The notes: generated from the letters alone by a model not told the origin. Numbered from the stretch's first letter, positions 1 through 8,320 are shown. The stretch: 36,445 bases of DNA from an uncultured Pseudomonadota bacterium (GCA_902774305.1 CACYHY010000017.1:1-36445); one strand, 5' to 3'. Made by a program: numbers and translations.

Positions 1-15
1 GTGCGGTGTATCTTT

Positions 16-102
16 TGGTGGGAGTGGGTGGAGTCGAACCACCTCAGTCATAAGACAACAGATTTACAGTCTGCCCCGGCTCTCCGACTCCGGCGCACGC
101 CC
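16..102 (-). tRNA. tRNA-Tyr (GTA)
   Basis: Read on the minus strand this folds as a class II tRNA. The anticodon stem CAGA/TCTG encloses loop CTGTAAA with anticodon GTA. The D stem is CCGG/CCGG, there is a long variable arm, and the T arm is GGTGG-TTCGACT-CCACC. The 3' CCA is encoded. The acceptor pairs GGGCGTG with CACTCCC and has one C-U mismatch at the fourth pair. It lies 6 nt downstream of tRNA-Gly, so the two are probably co-transcribed and processed from one precursor. Confidence 0.93.
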
Positions 103-108
103 AATCTC

Positions 109-183
109 TGGTGCGAGCAGCGGGACTCGAACCCGCATATCAAGCTTGGAAGGCTTGCGTACTAGCCCTTGTACTATGCTCGC
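109..183 (-). tRNA. tRNA-Gly (TCC)
   Basis: A standard cloverleaf on the minus strand: acceptor GCGAGCA with TGCTCGC, anticodon loop CTTCCAA giving anticodon TCC, T arm GCGGG-TTCGAGT-CCCGC, and encoded CCA. It is the first gene of a two-tRNA unit with tRNA-Tyr downstream. Confidence 0.94.
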
Positions 184-203
184 AACAAATTCAAAGCCAT
201 ATC

Positions 204-231
204 ATTATATATGAAAATTCCCTAAAATCAA
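204..231 (-). promoter_or_regulatory. Promoter of the tRNA-Gly/tRNA-Tyr unit
   Basis: On the minus strand TTGATT (231-226) lies 16 nt before TATAAT (209-204), putting the start of transcription near 197, 14 nt before tRNA-Gly. The tRNA-Thr gene has exactly the same hexamers and spacing, which supports the call. No gene is evident in 184-282. Confidence 0.65.
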
Positions 232-282
232 GAAATTTTTGCAAGCAATATATCACCAAAAATGATGCTCTTTCCAAAGTGC

Positions 283-909
283 TTATTTTTTCATTGGTGG
301 AAAACAAGTAACCCCGTCAGCCAAGCAACAGTTAAACCCAAGTTCCCCTAAATCAGTATATGTTTCACCTGTACAGCAACCATGTTTATCTGCCTTTGAC
401 CCATCATCGCACAAAAGTGCTTGTTTTTTTGGTTTCATAGGTGGAAAACAATGTTCATCATTTGCTGTGCAGCAATTAAATCCAGCATCGCCTAAATCTT
501 TATATGTTTCACCTGGGCAACAACCATTTTCATCAGGTGTATCACATCCGCCCAAATTAACATTTGTATCTTCCTCTGTTTTAAGTGGTTGATTCAGTGC
601 CACCGCATCTGTCACTCTCATTCTACCACGACTTGCTGTGGCACGACTACCTGCTTTTTTCATACATTTTGAACGATAATCAGCATTCAAACTTTCCAAA
701 CGAACAACCTGCTCTTCATCAGGTTCCGCAAGCGCACTCAATTCATCCATTTCTTTTTTAATATCAGCACAACTCATACGTTTTCCAACTGTGCGATTTT
801 CAGTTTGTTCTTCTTCAAATTCCACATCTTCACCATATGCATCTGTAACAGCAATAGATACAGCTGGAATCAACGCACTTATCGACAATGCTAATATCAA
901 CTTTCGCAT
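283..909 (-). CDS. Secreted protein with two tandem cysteine-rich repeats
   Basis: The protein has 208 aa and a Sec-type signal peptide (residues 1-20). An acidic/helical middle part contains two cysteines (47, 82). Two tandem repeats follow, at residues 122-159 and 167-207. Each has six cysteines in the order C, CC, CC, C, around the shared words GETY, DLG, GFNCC and CFPPMK. The pattern suggests disulphide-bonded knots in the periplasm or at the surface. I do not recognise the family and assign no function. AAGGAT lies 6 nt before the ATG. The gene is last in a leftward run that starts with pilus and Lol genes, so an envelope role is plausible but inferred. Confidence 0.8.
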   Translation of the reverse strand: MRKLILALSISALIPAVSIAVTDAYGEDVEFEEEQTENRTVGKRMSCADIKKEMDELSALAEPDEEQVVRLESLNADYRSKCMKKAGSRATASRGRMRVTDAVALNQPLKTEEDTNVNLGGCDTPDENGCCPGETYKDLGDAGFNCCTANDEHCFPPMKPKKQALLCDDGSKADKHGCCTGETYTDLGELGFNCCLADGVTCFPPMKK

Positions 910-918
910 TTTATATCC

Positions 919-1634
919 TTATTCGTTAATAATTTTTTCAACCTGCATAATAAAGTCAATTGCTGGATTAGTCAGTTTTTTGGCTTTATTAAATATCTCT
1001 TCGGCATCCTGTTGCATTTTCAAACGTTTATATGTTCATCAAATTTATCATCTTGAAGTGCACGTGCAATATCTAATTCTTGTTTAGCCAAATCAGTATT
1101 TGTTTGTGAATTTTCACGACAACCTTTTTCAGCCATCATCGCATAAATTTTTGCGCGTTCAATATGTTCTTCTGCATTAGAATCAGCGTAAACCCTTGGC
1201 ATTCTTGCCTTTAAACTTTCTTCAATTTTTCCACACGTTGTTTCTATACCGCTAAAAACCTCGGCATCATCAGAAATATAACCTGCACACGCAACATCCA
1301 ATACTGCCTGCTTATTATTTGCCATTTGTATAAATTTATCGCGATTTTCAGGACAACCATAACTTACCAATTTTTGTAAAGTTTCTAAATCACGATTATC
1401 TGCATCGCAATCTCCATCATTATTATACAGTCTATTTAACAATACACCTTCTACTGCCTTACAAGGTTTTTGAACAGACGCACTAACCTCAACAACTTCC
1501 TCTTTTACAATCTTCTTTGACTTTATCGAATGTCCCCAATTTGCAATACCAATACCAACCATAGAACCACATGCAAATAACAAAATAAAAGCAATCCAAA
1601 CTTTAAGTCTGTAAAAATCTTTTTGTGTTTTCAT
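919..1634 (-). pseudogene. Membrane-anchored periplasmic protein, probable 1-nt frameshift
   Basis: The intact frame encodes 204 aa (stop at 1020-1022): an N-terminal membrane anchor (about residues 10-30), then a hydrophilic, cysteine-containing helical region. A second frame picks up at the same place and continues about 36 residues to a TAA at 919-921, reading TYKRLKMQQDAEEIFNKAKK and onward. One extra A near 1035 (GATGAA to GATGAAA) would join the two smoothly to about 236 aa. The corrected stop abuts the Shine-Dalgarno (SD) sequence of the next gene, as expected in a tight operon. The start is ATG at 1634 with AGGGAG upstream. Function is unknown. The frameshift could be genuine or a homopolymer error. 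Confidence 0.6.
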
Positions 1635-1663
1635 AATTCTCTCCCTCTTATTTATTACATATA

Positions 1664-2380
1664 TTATAACCTATTTACCACCCCATTTACAATGGTAATT
1701 TTCCTTGTGCCGCGTGCAGCTAATCCCATATCATGTGTTACAAACAACATTGCCATTTTTTTCTTGTGCACGATATCCAATAATAAATCAAAAACCGCAG
1801 ATGCGTGTGCCGGATCCAAACTTCCTGTTGGCTCATCCGCTAAAATAATATCAGGTTCATTTGCAAGCGCACGCGCAACAGCCGTTCTTTGTTGTTCACC
1901 CCCAGACATTTCGCCTGGCAAATGCGATGCTCTGTGTTCAACATGTACATCTTTTAACAATTTTAATGCACGCGCCGCAGCAACATCTTCGGAAACACCA
2001 TTTGCTAACATTGGCATCATAACATTTTCTAATGCGGTAAAATCAGAAAGCAAATTATGTCTTTGATACACGAAACCAATTTTTTTACGACGAATAATCG
2101 TGCGTTCTTCTTCACTCATTTGATGCACAGGCACAGAACCGATTAAAATACTACCAGATGTTGGTTTATCTAACAAACCAACACACTGCAACAATGTAGA
2201 TTTTCCAGAACCCGAAGGTCCAACCAAAGCGACAATTTCACCTTTTGCTAAATCAAATCCACCACCAGACAACACATGTAAAGGTTGGCCGCCTTCCATA
2301 AAAATCTTTTTAATATCACGCACAGACATAACAATATCAGAGCGTTTAACACGTGATAAAGAATTTAATATACTTGCCAT
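1664..2380 (-). CDS. lolD: Lipoprotein-releasing ABC transporter ATPase LolD
   Basis: This 238-aa ATPase would power release of outer-membrane lipoproteins from the inner membrane to the chaperone LolA. Visible motifs are Walker A GPSGSGKS (about 54-61), the signature SGGEQQR, Walker B DIILADEP followed by TGSLD, and the switch His in VTHD. The start has AAAGGATGG upstream. It sits 14 nt downstream of the LolC/E permease gene, the usual partner. A shorter start at residue 18 (MSVRDIKK) is possible. Confidence 0.92.
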   Translation of the reverse strand: MASILNSLSRVKRSDIVMSVRDIKKIFMEGGQPLHVLSGGGFDLAKGEIVALVGPSGSGKSTLLQCVGLLDKPTSGSILIGSVPVHQMSEEERTIIRRKKIGFVYQRHNLLSDFTALENVMMPMLANGVSEDVAAARALKLLKDVHVEHRASHLPGEMSGGEQQRTAVARALANEPDIILADEPTGSLDPAHASAVFDLLLDIVHKKKMAMLFVTHDMGLAARGTRKITIVNGVVNRL

Positions 2381-2394
2381 ATCTGTCCATCCTT

Positions 2395-3651
2395 TTATTC
2401 GTTACGCAAAACCTCGACAGGATCTGTATTTGCCGCTTTCCATGCAGGATACAAAGTTGCCAAGAAAGCCAACACAATTGCAATCAAAGCAATTCCAAAC
2501 ACAGTCCAAAATTCTACCTTGGATGGTAATTCTGATAAATAATATAATTCCGCAGGAAACAAATCACGACCTGTCAACCACTGGAAAAATTTACGAATTG
2601 GCTCTATATAAATCGCAATAATGGTCCCAAGTATTGTTCCCGCTGTTGCACCAATAACACCAATCGTTGACCCAGATAAAACAAATATTTTCATCATAGA
2701 TTTACGCGACACACCAAATGTTCTAAGCACCGCAATATCTTTTGCTTTATCTTTAACCAACATAACCAACGAAGACACAATATTGAACACCGCAACAATT
2801 ATTATCAACATTAAAATCAAAAACATAACATTTGATTCAACTTGCAATGCCCCAACAAAACCGCGATTCAAATCGCGCCAATCACGAACAATAAAACCAT
2901 CTGGCAACAATCGCATTAATGATTCACGAACAGCAGTTGTCTTTTCTGCATCTTTCAAAAACAAGTCTATATGCGTTACAGATTTTCCAATATTCAAATA
3001 TTTTTGCGCTGTTTCAAGTGGCAAAAATATATACCCTGAATCATATTCATACATTCCCATAAAGAAAGATGTTTTCAACGGATACGATACAATCCGTGGC
3101 ATAGAACCAAACGGTGTTGGCGTAGAACCATTTGCAGAAACCAACGACAATTCATCATTGATAGTAACACCCAAGTTACGTGCTAAACTTGCCCCAACAA
3201 CCAATTCACCATCTTTGATTTCTGATAAAGCCTTACCATAAAAACGCGCCCCTTCATCAGTTTTTGCAATCAAATCATACATATTTATTCCGCGAATCAT
3301 TGCCCCAGAATTGCGTCCTTTGGCCGTCACCATAACCTGCCCTTCGGCAATTGGAACAATTGATACTGTTTCAGCCATCACTACTTTATTCTGACGAATT
3401 TTGTCTATTAAATAATTATAATCAGAAATCGCGCCATCTTGATGATATACAACAATATGACCATTCATACCAATAATACGTCCCAACAACACATCGTGGA
3501 AACCACCCATAACCGACATAACAACAATCAAAGTTGCCACACCCAACATAATACCAATAAGCGACACCCACGATACCACAGACCCAAACCCGCGTTTCTT
3601 GGCCCACAGATATCTATATGCTACTTTTTTTTCAAGTCTTGAAAACAACAT
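2395..3651 (-). CDS. lolC: Lipoprotein-releasing ABC transporter permease LolC/E
   Basis: The protein has 418 aa. It has the MacB/FtsX-type layout: one N-terminal membrane segment (about 25-50), a large periplasmic domain, and three C-terminal membrane segments (about 270-295, 320-350, 375-405), ending in the typical DPVEVLRNE. The N-terminal words SLIGIMLGVATLIVVMSVM are characteristic of alphaproteobacterial Lol permeases. These lineages usually have a single LolC/E-type subunit acting as a homodimer. The gene is followed at once by lolD and preceded by a lipoprotein secretin gene, a likely substrate of the system. The SD is AAGGAA. Confidence 0.9.
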   Translation of the reverse strand: MLFSRLEKKVAYRYLWAKKRGFGSVVSWVSLIGIMLGVATLIVVMSVMGGFHDVLLGRIIGMNGHIVVYHQDGAISDYNYLIDKIRQNKVVMAETVSIVPIAEGQVMVTAKGRNSGAMIRGINMYDLIAKTDEGARFYGKALSEIKDGELVVGASLARNLGVTINDELSLVSANGSTPTPFGSMPRIVSYPLKTSFFMGMYEYDSGYIFLPLETAQKYLNIGKSVTHIDLFLKDAEKTTAVRESLMRLLPDGFIVRDWRDLNRGFVGALQVESNVMFLILMLIIIVAVFNIVSSLVMLVKDKAKDIAVLRTFGVSRKSMMKIFVLSGSTIGVIGATAGTILGTIIAIYIEPIRKFFQWLTGRDLFPAELYYLSELPSKVEFWTVFGIALIAIVLAFLATLYPAWKAANTDPVEVLRNE

Positions 3652-3661
3652 TTACTTTTCC

Positions 3662-4981
3662 TTACTTATTCAAATAATCACGCAATTCATCACCAACTAA
3701 ATCGTCAACATTACTTTTATCAGCCTTGCTATCCACAATAGACACCAATCTTGGTGACATAAATACAACTAATTCAGCAAACGGACTGATTAATGTTTCT
3801 GGCGTTGTAACAAAAGAGTGTGTTGGAATACCAATAATCACATAATTATCCCCGATACTAGATGGAATATTAAATGATGTTAATTCACCATATTTTGTAG
3901 TCAAAACAATTTTAGCATCAATTTTTTGATATCCGCCATAATCACCATATTTACCAGTTGCGCCAATAATTAAATCGGTTTCTAATCTATCTTCTTTACT
4001 GCATTGACCTATATCAAACTTTGACTGCCAACCATTTGGAATCGAGAAAGTTCCTTGAGAAATCAAAACAACATTAGATTGCTGAGACAAAAATTCTTGC
4101 AATGTTTTTGTATTTATTTCAGGTCCCACAACCAAAGCACGTCCAACAACCCCAGGAATCGACATTTTAACATTATGCTTACCAAACGCAGGCAACAAAT
4201 TCATCCAAATAATTGGATTATCTGTCTTTGGATACACACGATAAACATCCATATCCCATGCCAACATATATTTCTTTGACGCAATATCAGCAATTATTCT
4301 GGATACTTCGCGTTCTGTTTGAGAATCGCCTTCAAAAACAACTGTTTTATCTTGCCAGTTTACAAGTAGATTACGAACATCGGCACCATGCATTGCATCC
4401 AACAAAGCCATTATGATTGCTTCGTCTTTTGGCATTTTTATCATCCATTTTGCACGATGTTTCAAATGAATTTCTGCTGTTTCTGCATCATAAGAATAAT
4501 ATGCACGTCCCATTTTAGAAATTAAATCAACCGTATCAGTCAATGTTCCAGACGCAACTTCACCAGATATTTTTTCAACCAACTGTTCATCAGCCACAAC
4601 AGACACATCTGTTCCATCCAACAGTTTATTTAATGCCGCAGCAACAGTTACATCTTTGAATTTATATTGATCCACAGACAAATCTGGCAAATCATCACCT
4701 GTTCCCAAGCGAACCATTTCTATTTTTTCCTCTCTGACCACAGAAACAACCGCCTGATTATCCCAATCCACAGTACAACGCATTGGTAATTCAACAGAAA
4801 ATCTTTGCGCTGTATCTGTTGTCAAAGCCGCCTTTTTAGGAAAAATCGGCACAGACTTTTCGTCAATCACCATATTTTCAACAACTTGTACTGTATCAAA
4901 TTGCTGTTGCATGGTATTTTCTGCCCTTTGACAGCCAGCGCACACCAAAATTGTCATGATGTATAATAAAATTTTTTGCAT
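3662..4981 (-). CDS. Secretin-like outer-membrane lipoprotein, type IVb pilus (PilN type)
   Basis: The protein has 439 aa from the ATG at 4981, chosen because GGAGAAG sits just upstream; another ATG at 4993 adds four residues. A lipoprotein signal ends in VCAGC (Cys 17), with an unusual Cys at -3. The N-terminal part (YKFKDVTVAAALNKLL, then about 100 aa) resembles the STN/N1 domains of secretins. The C-terminus ends in PFAELVVFMSPRLVSI, the word that closes the secretin barrel domain (ELVV..TPRLV). It is shorter than plasmid R64 PilN. It would form the outer-membrane pore for a pilus whose other parts lie at 31-35.8 kb on the same strand. It sits directly upstream of lolC/lolD. Confidence 0.7.
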   Translation of the reverse strand: MQKILLYIMTILVCAGCQRAENTMQQQFDTVQVVENMVIDEKSVPIFPKKAALTTDTAQRFSVELPMRCTVDWDNQAVVSVVREEKIEMVRLGTGDDLPDLSVDQYKFKDVTVAAALNKLLDGTDVSVVADEQLVEKISGEVASGTLTDTVDLISKMGRAYYSYDAETAEIHLKHRAKWMIKMPKDEAIIMALLDAMHGADVRNLLVNWQDKTVVFEGDSQTEREVSRIIADIASKKYMLAWDMDVYRVYPKTDNPIIWMNLLPAFGKHNVKMSIPGVVGRALVVGPEINTKTLQEFLSQQSNVVLISQGTFSIPNGWQSKFDIGQCSKEDRLETDLIIGATGKYGDYGGYQKIDAKIVLTTKYGELTSFNIPSSIGDNYVIIGIPTHSFVTTPETLISPFAELVVFMSPRLVSIVDSKADKSNVDDLVGDELRDYLNK

Positions 4982-5008
4982 TTTCTTCTCCATCTTTATA
5001 GCAACATA

Positions 5009-5329
5009 CTATATATTCATAAACTTTTCAAACTCTTCTAACGTCATTTCATAAATCGGCTTCTCTGTTGGGGTTACTAAATTTTTAACACTTTCAAATC
5101 TTTCTTGCAAAACCTTCATAACACGTGCAACATCATCAGGCACCGGTCCTGCCTCTGTTAATCTGCGTCCATATTCAACAATATATTCTAAAACATCCGC
5201 AGCAAAAAAACGACCTGCATAATTATCCACAGAAATGCCACCTTTTTCAACACAAACAGCCGACATTATTGTCACCATTTGATTATAAAAGTTAGCTAAT
5301 TTAATAAAATTTTGAACAGATATTGCCAT
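5009..5329 (-). CDS. Conserved-looking small helical protein, unknown function
   Basis: The protein has 106 aa from the ATG at 5329, which has a strong GGGGAG SD. A longer frame to 5515 would run through the divergent promoter and the neighbouring gene, so it is rejected. No signal peptide or membrane segment is seen. It is mostly helical with an acidic C-terminus (MTLEEFEKFMNI). It is 27 nt upstream of the secretin gene and is the first gene of that leftward operon, so it may serve pilus assembly; this is context only. Confidence 0.75.
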   Translation of the reverse strand: MAISVQNFIKLANFYNQMVTIMSAVCVEKGGISVDNYAGRFFAADVLEYIVEYGRRLTEAGPVPDDVARVMKVLQERFESVKNLVTPTEKPIYEMTLEEFEKFMNI

Positions 5330-5346
5330 CAGCTCCCCTTTCTCTT

Positions 5347-5395
5347 TTTTTACATTATAAAAACTATTGCCACCCGAACGCAAATAAATTATAAT
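5347..5395. promoter_or_regulatory. Divergent promoter pair
   Basis: Rightward: TTGCCA (5367-5372), 17 nt, TATAAT (5390-5395). The start codon of the 5403 gene begins 8 nt after the last T, so the mRNA is predicted to be leaderless. Leftward: TATAAT (5359-5354) with a weaker TTGCGT 18 nt upstream. It would start near 5347, giving a short leader that carries the GGGGAG of the 5329 gene. The two promoters overlap. Confidence 0.6.
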
Positions 5396-5402
5396 ATAAA
5401 AT

Positions 5403-5783
5403 ATGAAAATAAAACAAATTGCTTTATTACTTGCTTTGACCGCATGTGCATCTGCCAATCGTGGCAGTATTGATGATGCGACTATATTAAATTGGGAAAA
5501 CGAGGCCGTAACCACAGAGCAATTTGTCCGCGATCATAAGTCTTGTTTGGGTATAAAGGCCCAAGATTACACCCCAAAATCTCGTATTGCTCGCCTGCTG
5601 TCACCAAACCAAAACGATCAAATGCCAGATTGGGATGGAATATGGGTAACATTTCAATCAAACGAATATACAGACGTGGGTCAGCGCGCTTTAATGTCTG
5701 TTCCGCGTAATCGGGCATCAAAAACAGTTGGTGCATACCGCCGTTGCATGCTCAGACGTGGCTATTTACTGCGCGCAATGTAA
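5403..5783 (+). CDS. Small lipoprotein
   Basis: The protein has 126 aa with a short lipoprotein signal peptide ending LTAC (Cys about 15). The mature part has two further cysteines (SCLG, RRCM) and no family I recognise. There is no SD: the ATG falls exactly where transcription should begin from the TTGCCA-17-TATAAT promoter, so translation is probably leaderless. It is 56 nt ahead of ftsQ, which has its own promoter. Confidence 0.75.
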   Translation: MKIKQIALLLALTACASANRGSIDDATILNWENEAVTTEQFVRDHKSCLGIKAQDYTPKSRIARLLSPNQNDQMPDWDGIWVTFQSNEYTDVGQRALMSVPRNRASKTVGAYRRCMLRRGYLLRAM

Positions 5784-5823
5784 AAAAAATCTGACCAATC
5801 CTCTTTCTTATTAGTAAAAAATG

Positions 5824-5832
5824 TGTTATAAT
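5824..5832 (+). promoter_or_regulatory. Extended -10 promoter of ftsQ
   Basis: TATAAT at 5827-5832 is preceded by TGT, an extended -10 (TGnTATAAT), with no good -35. Transcription is expected at 5839-5840, on the A of the ATG at 5840. This makes the upstream ATG at 5831 part of the -10 box, so it is unlikely to be used. Confidence 0.6.
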
Positions 5833-5839
5833 GCCAAGC

Positions 5840-6520
5840 ATGAGGCGTTCAATCTGGTTTTGGCTATGTTTTGGTGTTGCCATATTACTGGCTGTGTATT
5901 TTGCATCACGCATAATTATGGTCGGTACAGGCCATGGCGCAATGGCACGTTTGCATAAAACATCTATTATTGCTGATGTTGAAAACAAAGACATGACTGC
6001 ACTATCTGCGGCGGCATCACTTCCAAAAAACACATCTTTTTATTCTATCAACTTAAAAGATATGAACAATAACATATTATCTGTACCTGGTGTTAAATAT
6101 TCTGCTGTTCGGCGCCTGCCAAACGGAAATTTAGTAATACATGTATCATTTCACCATTTTGTAGCAAGCTGGACGGATGGCGAAAATTATTTTCCACTAT
6201 CTGATGATGGCACAATTGCAAACAAACCGTCCCCCGAACGCCCAACATCTGCGGTATTATTCCGCGGTCCGGTTCCTGACAATATAACAAAAATCACAAA
6301 TGCGGCTAATGATATGCTGGCTGATATTGATTATATAGAATGGATTGAAAATCGCCGTTGGGATATACATACAAATGGTGGAATTGTAATAAAATTACCC
6401 GAAGATGATTTTGCATATGCAATCGCCAGTTTAATAACAATAAACAAAAACCATAATATATTTGGCCGCGACATAAGTGTGATAGATATGCGCGACCCTG
6501 CACGTATATTGGTCAGATAA
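5840..6520 (+). CDS. ftsQ: Cell division protein FtsQ
   Basis: The protein has 226 aa from the ATG at 5840: a short cytoplasmic tip, one membrane segment (about 7-27), then a periplasmic POTRA region (NTSFYSINLKDMNNNILSVP) and the FtsQ beta domain with ENRRWDI and IVIKLPEDD. FtsQ links the divisome core (FtsB/FtsL, FtsW/FtsI) to the Z ring. The start at 5840 is preferred over 5831 because the extended -10 box covers 5831. It is followed 1 nt later by the ftsA-rpe frame, preserving the ftsQ-ftsA order of the division cluster, but mur/ddl genes are not beside it. Confidence 0.88.
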   Translation: MRRSIWFWLCFGVAILLAVYFASRIIMVGTGHGAMARLHKTSIIADVENKDMTALSAAASLPKNTSFYSINLKDMNNNILSVPGVKYSAVRRLPNGNLVIHVSFHHFVASWTDGENYFPLSDDGTIANKPSPERPTSAVLFRGPVPDNITKITNAANDMLADIDYIEWIENRRWDIHTNGGIVIKLPEDDFAYAIASLITINKNHNIFGRDISVIDMRDPARILVR

Positions 6521-6521
6521 A

Positions 6522-8294
6522 ATGAACTTATTTGATTCTTGCTTTTTATGCCTAGATATCGGAACAAGTTGTGTCCGCGGTGTTGCGCATCATATTTGTT
6601 CTGGGAAAATAGCAAAATCTGCAACCGCAATGTGCGATAATTTTGATCAACTATATGCTATACGTTCTGTCGTCCAAAATTTAGAAGAAGAATTGGGGAC
6701 ACATTTTGAATCCGCATATATAACGGGTAATTTTGGGAAATCAGAGTTCTTAAAATTACGTCAAAATACTCTCTGGAACGGCGAACATAAAATCACAGAA
6801 AACGATATTCGTTCACAAATATCAAAAATTGTTATTCCCGAAGGTTTTTCTCCTATTCACATAATGCCATTACAATACGACACCCCGTCTGCCAGAAAAA
6901 TACAAACACCTGTTGGTTATACAGACCATCAGTTAGTTTCGACATTTGGTATAATCTGTTATGAAACAGAAAGATTAAATGAAATCGTATCCATCCTGCG
7001 CAAAGCACACATCCAATATAATGGTCTGTTTGATCCACAATATCTGCAAAGTATGACTTTACGCAAACCAGATGAAACAGCATTGTTCATAGATCTTGGC
7101 GCAGAATTTTCATCCGTATCTATTTGGAATAAAACTGGTGTATGTTGGCATAAAAAACTTGATATAGGTATGTCAAATGTCACAATGGATTTAACAACAT
7201 CTCTACATCTTGATTTTGACGAAGCCGAAAGAATCAAACGCATGGTTGCGAATTTAATTCCTCGCTCTATGGACAGATTGACACCTGCTGATACCGCATA
7301 CGATTTTACACGTGGCGATGTTAATGATGTTATTGTGCCACGTGTTGTTGAAATTATCGGCAAAATCAAAGATGCTACATCTGATGTCATATCTGAAATG
7401 TTGCCAACACGAATAATAATCAGTGGTGGCGGAACACAAATCGAAGGCGTGGTTGATTTTATAGAAAATGCTTTCGGTCTGCCTGCCGAAAACCATCATG
7501 CAGATGCAACAATTACTGCATTATCTGATTATATATGGGATTCAGCAAAACCTGCCCGCGAGGCATATATTGCACGCAGTGAACGTCATGCTGCCTATAT
7601 AAATAAAATAAAAAAATTCTTTATCAGAAAACATAAAAAACAAAAACCTAAATTCATACCAATTGCACCATCAACATTATGTTTTAATATGTTAAGCCCT
7701 ATAACTTACAAATTATTTGAATCTGGTGGTATATCAACTATTCATGTTGATATTATGGATGGTTTTTATGTTGATAAAATTGCAGGCGGAATTCCAGAAT
7801 TAAAAACTATACGCAACAATACACACGCCCATTTACATGTTCATTTAATGACTGAAAATCCTGCTATTTGGGCGGCTAATGCTATCAAGGCTGGCGCAGA
7901 CACAATTATTCTATCATTAAATACTTCTGGGGTTCGCGCCGCATTACGCGGAATTCGCGCCATAGGGAAACGTGCCGGTGTTGCTATAAACCCGGATACA
8001 CCTGTATCTGCACTGGTACCTGTTTTACGTGATGTTGATGAAATTATGGTTATGGGTGTAATGCCTGGGGCTGCGGGTCAAACTTTTGATCCATCTGTAC
8101 TACAAAAAATACTGGCATTATATACAACACGTAAAAAGCATGGATTAAAATATATTATTTCCGTTGATGGTGGAATAAATCCTGATACTGCACAAAATTG
8201 TTGGGATGCGGGCGCTGATTTATTAGTATGCGGTTCGTACCTTGCTAAATCAAACGATTTTCCATTAGCTGTTCAAAGTCTGTTAAAGAAATAA
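6522..8294 (+). CDS. ftsA-rpe: FtsA fused to ribulose-phosphate 3-epimerase
   Basis: This is a 590-aa single frame. Residues 1 to about 355 are a divergent FtsA: phosphate-1 LDIGTS (about 12-17), the 1C domain, phosphate-2 LFIDLGAEFSSVSI, DEAERIK, and adenosine motif IIISGGGTQIEG. A basic amphipathic stretch (about 359-376, INKIKKFFIRKHKKQK) matches the membrane-targeting helix that normally ends FtsA. From residue 377 (nt 7650) a complete Rpe TIM barrel follows: APSTL, IHVD (His408, Asp410), VHLM (His441), VMGVMPG and VDGG (Asp549). All four expected metal ligands are present. The FVPN loop typical of Rpe reads YVDK here. FtsA tethers FtsZ to the membrane; Rpe interconverts ribulose-5-P and xylulose-5-P. 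ftsZ does not follow. A strong terminator ends the unit. Confidence 0.9.
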   Translation: MNLFDSCFLCLDIGTSCVRGVAHHICSGKIAKSATAMCDNFDQLYAIRSVVQNLEEELGTHFESAYITGNFGKSEFLKLRQNTLWNGEHKITENDIRSQISKIVIPEGFSPIHIMPLQYDTPSARKIQTPVGYTDHQLVSTFGIICYETERLNEIVSILRKAHIQYNGLFDPQYLQSMTLRKPDETALFIDLGAEFSSVSIWNKTGVCWHKKLDIGMSNVTMDLTTSLHLDFDEAERIKRMVANLIPRSMDRLTPADTAYDFTRGDVNDVIVPRVVEIIGKIKDATSDVISEMLPTRIIISGGGTQIEGVVDFIENAFGLPAENHHADATITALSDYIWDSAKPAREAYIARSERHAAYINKIKKFFIRKHKKQKPKFIPIAPSTLCFNMLSPITYKLFESGGISTIHVDIMDGFYVDKIAGGIPELKTIRNNTHAHLHVHLMTENPAIWAANAIKAGADTIILSLNTSGVRAALRGIRAIGKRAGVAINPDTPVSALVPVLRDVDEIMVMGVMPGAAGQTFDPSVLQKILALYTTRKKHGLKYIISVDGGINPDTAQNCWDAGADLLVCGSYLAKSNDFPLAVQSLLKK

Positions 8295-8320
8295 AACACC
8301 GGCATTTGCCGGTATTTTTT
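8293..8320. terminator. Bidirectional terminator between ftsA-rpe and tsaE
   Basis: Hairpin ACCGGC-ATTT-GCCGGT (8298-8313) has a T run on its right and an A run on its left, so it can stop transcription from both convergent genes. It overlaps the tsaE stop codon. Confidence 0.85.

Noticed and set aside
5330-5515. N-terminal extension of the 106-aa gene
   Set aside because: It would run through the divergent promoter and into the lipoprotein gene; the ATG at 5329 has a strong SD.
5831-5839. Start of ftsQ at 5831
   Set aside because: This ATG overlaps the TATAAT box, upstream of the predicted transcription start; the ATG at 5840 fits.
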